Shown: in pieces, positions 9,760 to 17,666 of the stretch
How positions within the stretch are numbered: the first letter of the stretch is position 1
How the letters are laid out: each line of letters begins with the position of its first letter
Source of the DNA: CBDAUN01 sp965200645
GTDB taxonomy: Bacteria > Pseudomonadota > Gammaproteobacteria > Arenicellales > JAJDZL01
Reading direction: 5' to 3'
Assembly (NCBI GenBank): GCA_965200645.1
Contig: CBDAUN010000001.1
Location: 186,001 to 250,000 of the forward strand
DNA: 64,000 nt
Program-made: the position numbers and the translations under genes
The notes under the pieces: model-generated
The model's database searches: none
Seen by the model: the letters and a program-made list of their open reading frames with translations, nothing else
What the model was told of the DNA's origin: nothing

Positions 9760-9805
9760 CTTCGTTTTTTACATTTCACTCCTATTTAGAAACGTAGAGT
9801 TTTAG

Positions 9806-11857
9806 ATGACTCATACTTCCACTCCTCCGATTGCAAAGCGGCAGCCGCACAAGCTCAAGATTCATGGTGACGAGCGCGTAGACTACTACTATTGGCTAAA
9901 TGAGCGTGACAACCCTGAAGTCATCTCGTACTTAGAGGCTGAAAATGAATATTTCGAACAGGTTATGGCAGGTACGAAGTCTTTACAGGATGAACTGTAC
10001 GCCGAAATCACAGGAAGAATTCCGGAGTCGGACACTTCGGCACCGGTTGCTGACGGACCATGGGAGTATTTTTATAAAGAATTAGAGGGGGATGACTACC
10101 CCATTTACTACAGAAGGAGTAAGCAAAGTCATGAGGAGCAGGTTTTGCTGGACCAAAACAAGCTTGCGGAGGGACACAAATATTTGGCCATTAGTGCTAT
10201 GCAGCACAGCCCATGTCACAAAATGCTCGCCTATGCTGCCGATACCACTGGCAATGAAGAGTACGACATCTATTTTTTGAACATTGAGTCCAGGGAATAT
10301 CTTCCAGATAGGATTTGTGGCGTGTCCGGAAATTTCGAATGGAGCAGCGACTCTTCGAAGATTTTCTACACTCGCCTTAATGCCGCCCATCGACCGTATC
10401 AACTTTGTGTATACCATCTTGGAATGCAATCGAACGAAGCAGACAAAATCATCCTTGAAGAAAGCGATGACGCATTTTACATGGGTGTTTCTACGACATG
10501 CAGCCGTCAATTCATAGCCATTAATCTACATAGCATCAATACTACAGAAGTGCTTTTAATTGATGCAACTGGTGGTGATATGGAACCACGCACTATATTC
10601 TCTCGAAAGCCGGAGGTGGAGTACCAAGTTCAAGACAATGGCAATGACTTGTATATTTTGACTAATGAAGATGCTCTGAATTTTCGATTGATGAAAACAT
10701 CTGTTCATACTCCGGACAAGTCTTCATGGGAAACAATCATTCCTCACTCAGACCATGCGACGCTCAACAACATGGTGATGTTCAAGGACTACATCGCTCT
10801 ATCGGAACGCTCAAGCGGGCTGCCGCATGTGAGAATTGTTGATCTTCAGTCCAATTCAACTTACCTGGTTGAGCATCCAGAAAATGTCCAGGAACTCCAC
10901 GTCGGTGCCAATCTAGAATTCAATATTGATATATGTAGACTCAATGGGAACTCACTGAACTTGCCTCGCTCCCAGTTTGACTTTGATATGCGAACTAAAC
11001 AGACCACTTTGGTGAAGACCAAGCCGGTAAAAGGTGGGTTTGACCCGCAAAACTATAGGACAGAATCTTTGGTTGCAAGATCAACCGATGGCCAAGAAAT
11101 TCCACTTTTTCTCATCTACAAAAAACGCATCGACCGTAGCAAACCGATGCCGGTTTTATTGATTGGATACGGTTCATATGGATTCAGCTATCCGCTGTAC
11201 TTTTCGTCTGCTCGGTTGTCGTTACTTGACCGGGGAGTTGCAGTAGCCATTACTCACATTCGTGGCGGTGGCGAAGGCGGAGAATCTTGGTATTACGCCG
11301 GCAAACTCAAGAATAAGAAAAACACCTTTCATGACTTCAGTGGCTGTGCTACTTACCTGCTCGAAAATCAAATTTCTGAACCAAGCAAACTTGCCATTAC
11401 TGGCGGTAGTGCCGGTGGGCTTGTGGTTGGAAATTTCTTGAACACAACTCCACAGTTATGCAAGGCTGCCATTGCACATGTGCCATTTGTCGATATTCTG
11501 ACTACTATTCTTGACGATTCGCTGCCGCTATCCGTCTTGGAACGTGATGAGTGGGGAGACCCAAACGAAGAAGATTATTATGACTATATCAAGTCATACT
11601 CCCCTTACGACAACACCACTTCGGCAGTCTATCCGACCATGTTTGTCACCGCAGGATTGAATGACACCAGAGTTGGCTATTGGGAGCCCGCAAAGTGGGT
11701 GGCCAAAATTCGTCATCTAAAGAATGACGGTAACACGGTAGTCTTCAAAACTGAAATGCATGCCGGTCATGGCGGAAAATCTGGACGTTACAATGCCATG
11801 CGCGACACCGCAGAGGAATTCGCATTTATCTTGACTCAACTGTTGGATGATTCTTAA
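9806..11857 (+). CDS. ptrB: Oligopeptidase B (S9A serine peptidase)
   Basis: This 683-residue cytosolic prolyl-oligopeptidase-family enzyme cleaves short peptides after basic residues. The N-terminal beta-propeller starts with RVDYYYWLNERDNPEV. The C-terminal alpha/beta hydrolase domain has the nucleophile in TGGSAGGLVVGN, the Asp in AGLNDTRVGYWEP, and the His in EMHAGHGGKSGR. The HIRGGGEGGESWYYAGK segment is typical of oligopeptidase B. The length equals that of the characterised enzyme. It is probably expressed alone or with the upstream transporter gene. Confidence 0.93.
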   Translation: MTHTSTPPIAKRQPHKLKIHGDERVDYYYWLNERDNPEVISYLEAENEYFEQVMAGTKSLQDELYAEITGRIPESDTSAPVADGPWEYFYKELEGDDYPIYYRRSKQSHEEQVLLDQNKLAEGHKYLAISAMQHSPCHKMLAYAADTTGNEEYDIYFLNIESREYLPDRICGVSGNFEWSSDSSKIFYTRLNAAHRPYQLCVYHLGMQSNEADKIILEESDDAFYMGVSTTCSRQFIAINLHSINTTEVLLIDATGGDMEPRTIFSRKPEVEYQVQDNGNDLYILTNEDALNFRLMKTSVHTPDKSSWETIIPHSDHATLNNMVMFKDYIALSERSSGLPHVRIVDLQSNSTYLVEHPENVQELHVGANLEFNIDICRLNGNSLNLPRSQFDFDMRTKQTTLVKTKPVKGGFDPQNYRTESLVARSTDGQEIPLFLIYKKRIDRSKPMPVLLIGYGSYGFSYPLYFSSARLSLLDRGVAVAITHIRGGGEGGESWYYAGKLKNKKNTFHDFSGCATYLLENQISEPSKLAITGGSAGGLVVGNFLNTTPQLCKAAIAHVPFVDILTTILDDSLPLSVLERDEWGDPNEEDYYDYIKSYSPYDNTTSAVYPTMFVTAGLNDTRVGYWEPAKWVAKIRHLKNDGNTVVFKTEMHAGHGGKSGRYNAMRDTAEEFAFILTQLLDDS

Positions 11858-12541
11858 TGGAATAGTATGGAGTAGCTAAATTAGGTCGATTAGGTTATTG
11901 CTATAGTTGATTTATTAAATTTTGGCTCGGGCTGATGTCATAACATATAGTTTCTTAATCTTGGCGATGTCTGTGGTGTTTCAGTGACCTGAACGTCGGA
12001 TTGCATTTGTATGCTGTTTCGCCTCGGCCCAAAAATCGTATCCGTACGGATTAATCCTCTGCCATCGTAGAAACCCATTATTGAAGATAAAGTGCGAACA
12101 ATTCTTGTCAGAAGCACTAATCTACCCACTGATGGAAAGATTCTTGGGAATTCTTATTGAGTGTGGATATTCAAGTTTGTCCCCGTTGTCAATTGATAGT
12201 TTGACCAAGGGATAAGAATCAGTCGCTTCTAATCTTCGCCAGTGGCTGCAGGCACCGCTTAACCTTGGCTTCCGATATCGTTTCTTAAGTTCGGACGTTT
12301 TATTTTAAGTCTTCAAACGATGAATATTTTCTGTCTTTGAAATCAGTGGCTTACAAAACTTGTTTGTGCGGTGTTTGCAAAACCTTCCATGGCGTGCCTC
12401 AGTTCGGTCCGTGGGCATTTTAAACCAATGACTTACAAGCCATCATGGCGGAAGTCAAGCAATAAGACTTTGCCTTGCGTCAATCATATCGAACTAACTA
12501 TTCAAAACATAGACACGACAAATCAGAGACTTTCCGTATCT
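11858..12541. other. Gap with no recognisable gene
   Basis: This 684-base stretch lies between ptrB and the minus-strand Rpn gene. Short open frames occur on both strands but lack a credible ribosome site, family motif or coding-like composition. No RNA gene, terminator with a clear T-tail or long repeat was seen. It may be decayed accessory DNA flanking the Rpn gene. Confidence 0.5.
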
Positions 12542-12796
12542 TTACGAACCCGCTCCGTTCAACTTATGCCGCAACTCGGAAACATCATCCGGCGATAGAC
12601 CACTGTGCTTGACAACAAAAGAATCGTCTAAATTGTCGCGAAGTAAACTCTCTGCAATCTCCTGTCTACCTTCCTGTCTACCTTCGTGCCTACCTTCCTG
12701 TCTACCTTCCTGTCTACCTTCCTGTATGCCTTCTTGTCTAGCTTCTTGTCTGTCTTGCCTGGTGTATTCATCTAATATCGGCAACATTTTGCTCAT
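12542..12796 (-). CDS. Candidate internal RpnS antitoxin within the Rpn gene
   Basis: An in-frame internal ATG at 12796 (protein MSKMLPILDEY...) would give an 84-residue C-terminal fragment containing the EGRQ repeats and the terminal helical motif. It sits at the position equivalent to the MTQVLSMEEE start that the second Rpn locus re-uses in free-standing copies. In characterised enterobacterial Rpn genes such a fragment is made separately and blocks the full-length toxin. The upstream ribosome site here is weak (GGGAC), so separate translation is an inference. Confidence 0.4.
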   Translation of the reverse strand: MSKMLPILDEYTRQDRQEARQEGIQEGRQEGRQEGRHEGRQEGRQEIAESLLRDNLDDSFVVKHSGLSPDDVSELRHKLNGAGS

Positions 12797-13561
12797 GATT
12801 CTTTTGTCCCGTTCAACATTTAACTGTTCTATTTTCATCAGTCGCTCTCGATCTTTATATTTCGGGTCCCGCTGACATACATATGCCACCATCGAGGCAT
12901 ACAGTAATTCGTAACCCGCCATGCCATATAACCTTTCAGACGCCAGTCGCAACATCTGGCCCACCACTGCATCATCCAAATGCCATATATGCGTAAGAAT
13001 ATAGAATACCGGGGCAAACTTCAAATCCTTTGCTCTGCTTTGAACTAACTCGTCCATTAAATTGACAAACAGCGCTCGAATGTGCAGTGACTTGGCATCG
13101 TACTTTCGAAGTTCCTCGGACGACAGTTTCAACGCAACAGGATGCGTGGTATCGAAGTTCCAGTGCTGTTCACCGTGATACACCACCACGGCCATCACCA
13201 ACGCATCAGGATGTGCATAGCCGACACTGTACATATACCGTGCCACCTGAGCCAGCGTCTGCGAGTCCGGATGACTTTTGAATTCATACACGAACTGTGC
13301 CCGGGGATCTGCTTCGCTGGCCTGGTTGATCTTTATCGACATCAATCCATCGGGACGAAGTTCCACCTGCCACGCACTGCCTAAGATCTCGGTTTGATAA
13401 TCAATGTGATCAGTGTCAAGTTCCAACCGTAACGCATCGGGCAGTGACAGTTCGACCAGTTCTTTGCGAAACTCCGGAAACGACGCTAAGACGCTTTTGA
13501 AAAACAAATCATGATACGGCCTGCCTGTAGCAGGATTGCCTGGCGGGGTGGTTACACTCAA
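12542..13561 (-). CDS. Rpn-family recombination-promoting nuclease/putative transposase
   Basis: The 339-residue protein begins with the Rpn/YhgA-type N terminus PYHDLFFKSVLASFPEF. The PD-(D/E)XK core includes an Asp in ELRPDGLMSI and the ExK pair in FVYEFKSHPDSQTLAQVARY. The C-terminal part has a charged linker, a run of EGRQ-type four-residue repeats (about 270-300) and a short helical end SPDDVSELRHKLNGAG. Rpn proteins are DNA endonucleases; in enterobacteria they behave as toxins held by a C-terminal fragment made from an internal start. The start is TTG at 13561 with GGAGAG five bases upstream. It stands alone between two gene-poor gaps, which suggests acquisition by transfer. Confidence 0.85.
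   Translation of the reverse strand: MSVTTPPGNPATGRPYHDLFFKSVLASFPEFRKELVELSLPDALRLELDTDHIDYQTEILGSAWQVELRPDGLMSIKINQASEADPRAQFVYEFKSHPDSQTLAQVARYMYSVGYAHPDALVMAVVVYHGEQHWNFDTTHPVALKLSSEELRKYDAKSLHIRALFVNLMDELVQSRAKDLKFAPVFYILTHIWHLDDAVVGQMLRLASERLYGMAGYELLYASMVAYVCQRDPKYKDRERLMKIEQLNVERDKRIMSKMLPILDEYTRQDRQEARQEGIQEGRQEGRQEGRHEGRQEGRQEIAESLLRDNLDDSFVVKHSGLSPDDVSELRHKLNGAGS
12662..12745 (-). repeat. Tandem 12-base repeats coding EGRQ units
   Basis: About seven tandem 12-base units (plus-strand consensus CTGTCTACCTTC) lie within the Rpn gene. They code for the four-residue unit EGRQ with variants EGRH, EGIQ and EARQ. A 12-base unit keeps the frame when copies are gained or lost, so slippage would change helix length without breaking the gene. 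Confidence 0.9.
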
Positions 13562-14328
13562 TTTAACTCTCCGGGTGGTTTGATGACTGTGCTATACGTC
13601 AAAGGTTGCGCTGGACCATGCCGAACTATCAAAACATGCCACGACTGCGTGATCTGCAGTAAAACAACTCAGCCGCGATGCACACAAAGTCGAACGCAAT
13701 GAATCCGAGTGCGACACCCATGGCCACCATCAAGCAATTAAAGTACCTAAGCCTGTATCTTTATGTGTCAGAGCGGTTCAAGAACTTCCATCGTTTTTGT
13801 CCTGTCGTGATGGTCCATCACTCAGTGACATTGTAAACCTTTTAGTTTGTAGCTGTTTTTGAATCAAGCCTTCAATTCACCGAACTAGCACAACTGAGTG
13901 TCGAAATCTGAAGTCAGTTAATCTTCTATCATGAAAAAAACAGGTCGAACGAGGACTGAACGCCATCCGTGAACTGAAAATTCGCCTTTGATGACTTAAG
14001 GTCTGTTGCTTGTCGCTGATCAAACATCTGTGGCAAATTCTTCTGTTCTCCACCCAACATACTACACTCACTCCGTTTTCGATGAGCACATGCGGGTTCG
14101 AGTACTATGGTGACGGGATCAGGTGCAGTGCCTACCGGTTGCCGTCGAAAAGTGCGCTTTACCATGCTGCTGAACAAAGTCGAGCGCGACACCCACCTAC
14201 CTGAGCTGGATGAACACAAAGTCGACTCACTAATTGCAAATAATGTTTCAACTGCAATCTCTCTCTTGGTAGCAAGACTTTGTTTAATTCTATGTTCTAC
14301 AATGTAATCTCCAAGGAGGTATCAAAGG
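13562..14328. other. Gap with no recognisable gene
   Basis: This 767-base gap separates the Rpn gene and the small plus-strand gene, which diverge from it. It holds no frame with a supportable product. The decamer ACAAAGTCGA occurs three times (13684, 14174, 14216), with looser similarity around the first two copies (GCGACACCCA-like). Nothing else structured was recognised. Confidence 0.5.
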
Positions 14329-14520
14329 ATGAAATTTTTCAATCAAAGTAAAATGTCGGAAAATCCGAAAGTGACTGTTGGTGCTAAGGGTGGTCTATCA
14401 GTAGATGCAAACGAGTTGTTCGCTAGCCCCAAGGTGAAAGCGACGATTAAAAAGATGGCAGAACTTGATTTGACTAGGTCTTCCAAAACAAGCAAAATCG
14501 ACAAAGAAGTAAGTTCCTAA
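14329..14520 (+). CDS. Small hypothetical protein with optimal ribosome site
   Basis: This 63-residue lysine- and serine-rich protein is preceded by a full AAGGAGGT (14313-14320) exactly 8 bases before the ATG, which strongly supports translation. It has no signal peptide, membrane segment or cysteine. The middle, GGLSVDANELFASPKVKA, looks helical, and the tail is basic (TRSSKTSKIDKE). I do not recognise a family. It stands alone, with gene-free DNA on both sides and the LysW operon ending convergently 490 bases downstream. It could be a regulator, a DNA- or ribosome-associated peptide or a peptide precursor; nothing decides. Confidence 0.6.
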   Translation: MKFFNQSKMSENPKVTVGAKGGLSVDANELFASPKVKATIKKMAELDLTRSSKTSKIDKEVSS

Positions 14521-15010
14521 ACGCTTTTAATCAATGAGTCACTATTTCCTCCTGTTCGACGGAGTTTAGAATAAATCTAGAAATTCTCCCCAATATTGTC
14601 CCAATTGCTAGTGGCTATAGACACAAAGACACTCAAGAATTAACCTTTACAACCGATTATTCCTCAGTATTTGCTGAGTTATGCGGGAACGAACTCGCAT
14701 CAAAAGATGATAAAAATAGATTTTGAGTCGTGTTCCGGCTTTCCGAAATTTCAACAGCTCGATTATTCGACCTAGAAATTTATAAATTATTTCAAACCGC
14801 ACACACTCACCAACAGTAGGAAATTCGATTCAGTTTGGTGCGTTGGTGGTCGTCCAGAGACTCGAGTTATCAGCATAGACAAAACACCACATATTTTTGT
14901 AAAGGCGATTATTCACGCATGCAAGTCAACAGTGCAAGCCGAAATTTCAAAATCAACTAAATCAATAACTTAATCGTCCAGATGTAATAATTCCGTAAAA
15001 TTCTCATTCT
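14521..15010. other. Gap with no recognisable gene
   Basis: This 490-base AT-rich gap lies between the convergent ends of the small gene and the aminotransferase gene. No frame, RNA or strong terminator hairpin was recognised. Short inverted matches exist but none has a T-tail. Confidence 0.5.
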
Positions 15011-16186
15011 TTATTCCCACTGGGAGACTACCGAAGCAACAGTCTGAATTGCTTCAAGCATTACGTCTTGTGCAATGTTTAGTGGCGGGAGCAGGCGAAT
15101 AACCGTCGGTCCGGCCGGCAACGCAATGACCCCAAGATCAAGCAACTTTTGTAAATATGGTGCAGACTTTTTTCTAAGATCTATGCCTATCATTAGACCT
15201 AGGTGACGGACTTCACGAACCAGTGCTAGAGACTCTGCCTTGAGTTCATGAACTGCAAGATCGCCTAATATGCGTGAGTGTTCAGCTAGATTCCCACGCT
15301 CCAAAATTTCAATAACGGCAAGAAAGGCTGCACAGGCCAGCGGGTTTCCGCCAAATGTCGAACCATGCGTACCTGATACAACATTCACTTTGTGATTGAC
15401 GATTGTGGCACCCATCGGAACACCACCAGCAATTCCTTTAGCCACACAAATGATGTCAGGCTGCACACCATAGTGTTCGCAGGCAAACATCTTTCCAGTT
15501 CGACAAAATCCTGTTTGGATCTCATCCACGATGAGTAAGGCACCTCGGTCTTCGCAAATTTGAACTGCATTGGAGATGAACTCCTGCTCAATGGGTCGGA
15601 CGCCCCCTTCGCCTTGAACCAGTTCAAGGATTACTGCGGCTGTTTGATCGCTGACTGCTCCGTCCAAGTCTCCTGAGTTGTTGAATGAAATCTTACTGAA
15701 TCCTTCAATCAATGGAGCGAACGGTACCTGATATTCCCTTTTGTGAGTAGCACTCAGCGAGCCAAACGTGCGTCCGTGAAACCCTCTCATGGCACTCACA
15801 ATCCCTACTCTAGCCGTCGACTGTCGCGCAAACTTGATAGCGGCTTCCATGCTTTCCGTACCGGAGTTGCAAAGAAACACTTTGTTTAACCCTTCGGGAG
15901 TAATGGCAACGAGCTTTTCCATGCAACGTGCCCTTACATCGTTGTAAAACACACCCGGACAGCTAATCAGTTGTTGTGCCTGATCGGTTATTGCTTTCGT
16001 AAGTTCCTTGTTTCCGTGTCCAACGCTCGCAACACCAGTACCAGCGGCACAATCGATGTATCGTTTTCCGTGATCGTCCCACAGCCAGGCACCTTCTCCT
16101 TTTACGAGGGTAACACCACGACGTGGATATACACCTAGTGCATGTTCAAACTCCAGGTCACCCAAATTTACGCTGCGGTGTTTCAT
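15011..16186 (-). CDS. lysJ: LysJ/ArgD-type aminotransferase of the carrier-protein pathway
   Basis: This class III PLP aminotransferase of 391 residues has the ArgD/LysJ layout. LCNSGTESMEAAIKFAR is at about 105-121, LLIVDEIQTGFCRTG at 217-231, and the PLP lysine in ICVAKGIAGG at about residue 250. In the carrier pathway it transaminates LysW-bound semialdehyde to LysW-lysine or LysW-ornithine, with glutamate as donor. The ATG at 16186 follows the lysZ stop by one base, so the longer upstream frame overlapping lysZ is rejected. It is the last gene of the operon. Without the operon it could pass for ArgD; the context favours the carrier-bound substrate. Confidence 0.85.
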   Translation of the reverse strand: MKHRSVNLGDLEFEHALGVYPRRGVTLVKGEGAWLWDDHGKRYIDCAAGTGVASVGHGNKELTKAITDQAQQLISCPGVFYNDVRARCMEKLVAITPEGLNKVFLCNSGTESMEAAIKFARQSTARVGIVSAMRGFHGRTFGSLSATHKREYQVPFAPLIEGFSKISFNNSGDLDGAVSDQTAAVILELVQGEGGVRPIEQEFISNAVQICEDRGALLIVDEIQTGFCRTGKMFACEHYGVQPDIICVAKGIAGGVPMGATIVNHKVNVVSGTHGSTFGGNPLACAAFLAVIEILERGNLAEHSRILGDLAVHELKAESLALVREVRHLGLMIGIDLRKKSAPYLQKLLDLGVIALPAGPTVIRLLPPLNIAQDVMLEAIQTVASVVSQWE

Positions 16187-16187
16187 T

Positions 16188-16991
16188 CTATGCGTGGATT
16201 TTGGTTCCCGCACCGTTGAGTACGCTTTGGTACGGATGTTCTGTTCTACCGTCTGCAACAACGACCTGAGTTGGAGTTGTTTCCAGCAATTGTCGGATAG
16301 CAAGAATTTTACGCTTCATGCGACCCTGCAAACGCTCTTCTAGCTCATTTAGACCCGCCAGGTCAAGCGACTCAATCAGACTCGCCGAATTTTTAGCGTC
16401 TGCAAGAATACCCGGTGCCTCTATGAAGTGAATAATCTGCTTGGCTCGAAACGAATGATGAATCACCGCAACAATATTATCGTTGTCTGCATTAATTGCA
16501 CACCCTTGTTCATCTAATATTGGAATACCAACAACCGGCACCTGGTTACTGTCTAGTAAGGATTGCATGAGAGATTCATTAATTCGTCTCGGCTTTCCGG
16601 ACAAGTCTCGCTTGATTATTTTTCGGCCGTTTTCATTGACTTTGATGCCACGATTTCGTTGACCTTCGATCAGACGCCCATCGATACCACTCAATCCTAT
16701 TGCGTTCACACCTTGCTTCTGAAACATTTCAACCAGACGATTCTTGGCCTGGCCGGCGTAGGTCATCATGATCAAATCCATTGCAGTTTCGTCCGTATAA
16801 ACACTGTCATATCCAGAGATGGATGTAATGACTCTAGGAAACGTTCCAAGCTGCTCAGCCAGTTCCTTGCGAGATGCATTTGCACCCAACACGACAATTA
16901 GATGCCCCTCGCACTGAACCAAGTCTGATACCAACCCAGTGAGGTTTATCTTCGCGCCACCTCCGATTTTTATGATGGTGAGATCTTTCAT
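16188..16991 (-). CDS. lysZ: LysZ-type [LysW]-aminoadipate/glutamate kinase
   Basis: This 267-residue amino-acid kinase phosphorylates the side-chain carboxylate of the amino acid held on LysW. It has the N-terminal IKIGGG loop, VVLGANASRKEL, and the LysZ-type block SGIDGRLIEGQRNRG, which separates it from acetylglutamate kinase ArgB. ADNDNIVAVIHHSFRAK and IHFIEAPGIL complete the kinase fold. The start overlaps the amidotransferase stop (ATGA), so the two are likely translationally coupled. Whether the bound substrate is aminoadipate (lysine route) or glutamate (arginine route) cannot be decided here. Confidence 0.85.
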   Translation of the reverse strand: MKDLTIIKIGGGAKINLTGLVSDLVQCEGHLIVVLGANASRKELAEQLGTFPRVITSISGYDSVYTDETAMDLIMMTYAGQAKNRLVEMFQKQGVNAIGLSGIDGRLIEGQRNRGIKVNENGRKIIKRDLSGKPRRINESLMQSLLDSNQVPVVGIPILDEQGCAINADNDNIVAVIHHSFRAKQIIHFIEAPGILADAKNSASLIESLDLAGLNELEERLQGRMKRKILAIRQLLETTPTQVVVADGRTEHPYQSVLNGAGTKIHA

Positions 16992-17626
16992 TCAAACATC
17001 TTCAATGATCGGTTTTCAATCGGTTTCCAACCCGTATCGTTTTCATAGGATGCCGAACTCACCATTGTGGTTCGCTCACTTACTTTTTCGTGCATCTGAA
17101 AATAATCAGGATTTTCGTTAAATTCGGTATAGAGCAGTGTTCTTTGCGGTTCAGCAATCATAAAGTTCATCGCTCGAATGTAACGAGTTTTTGCACTGAG
17201 TGTTGCTACTGCAAATTTAGCCGCCTGCTGCAAATCACCTTGATCGTATCGATTAATGAAATTGAAAATCTTTTCTGCACCAATCCGTCCATCAATTCTG
17301 ATGCGAACTCCATTCAACTCGCCATTAAAGATGAACAAGCGGTTTCGGTTCGCAAACGGCATGTTGTTGTAAAGCACAATTCCTTCGTTTCTATAAGCAC
17401 TTCTAGCGTGTGCAATGAGACAGGTAGTTTGTGCATCAAAGGCTAGCTTATCTTCCCATACAGGATTGATATTTCGATAGGTCACCCAACGACTGTTTGA
17501 AAGCCAGGCACAACCCCACCCGTGACTTTGGTCTTCCGAACTGTTCTTGGCGGTTAGCGCAAATTCGGCTAAATGGTCCCTAATTTGGAACGGTTCATGT
17601 GCCCGAACACAGAGTAATCTGCACAT
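16988..17626 (-). CDS. Class II glutamine amidotransferase-like protein in LysW operon
   Basis: This 212-residue Ntn-hydrolase starts MCRLLCVR, so Cys2 would be the N-terminal nucleophile after Met removal. Other hallmarks are SHGWGCAWL, AHARSAYRNEG and FIFNGELNG, as in YafJ, GlxB and EgtC. No synthase domain is fused. EgtC-type relatives hydrolyse gamma-glutamyl amide bonds; amidotransferases release ammonia from glutamine. The gene is embedded in the operon: 40 bases after lysY and overlapping lysZ. It is not part of the characterised Thermus pathway as I know it. Possible jobs are deamidating the carrier's terminal Gln or cleaving the finished amino acid from the carrier; both are inference. 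Confidence 0.82.
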   Translation of the reverse strand: MCRLLCVRAHEPFQIRDHLAEFALTAKNSSEDQSHGWGCAWLSNSRWVTYRNINPVWEDKLAFDAQTTCLIAHARSAYRNEGIVLYNNMPFANRNRLFIFNGELNGVRIRIDGRIGAEKIFNFINRYDQGDLQQAAKFAVATLSAKTRYIRAMNFMIAEPQRTLLYTEFNENPDYFQMHEKVSERTTMVSSASYENDTGWKPIENRSLKMFE

Positions 17627-17666
17627 TTAACCGTCAAAACCGTACAAATTGAAGAATGAGTCGTAA

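Noticed and set aside
12371..12598. Plus-strand 75-codon frame upstream of and overlapping the Rpn gene end
   Set aside because: It overlaps the better-supported minus-strand Rpn gene, lacks a ribosome site and shows no family features.
12609..12875. Plus-strand frame coding a run of SCLP units, resembling a Cys-rich repeat protein
   Set aside because: It is the complement of the EGRQ repeat tract in the Rpn gene and an artefact of the 12-base repeats.
14107..14307. Plus-strand 66-codon frame just ahead of the small gene
   Set aside because: No ribosome site or homologous motif could be seen, and it ends in a hydrophobic stretch that overlaps the likely promoter region of the next gene.
15385..15627. 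Alternative minus-strand frame inside lysJ and similar frames inside katG, pyrB and livK-type genes
   Set aside because: They lie wholly within strongly supported genes and have no independent signals.
16187..16303. N-terminal extension of the LysJ frame overlapping lysZ
   Set aside because: The family starts close to the ATG at 16186, one base after the lysZ stop; the extension is unrelated to aminotransferases.
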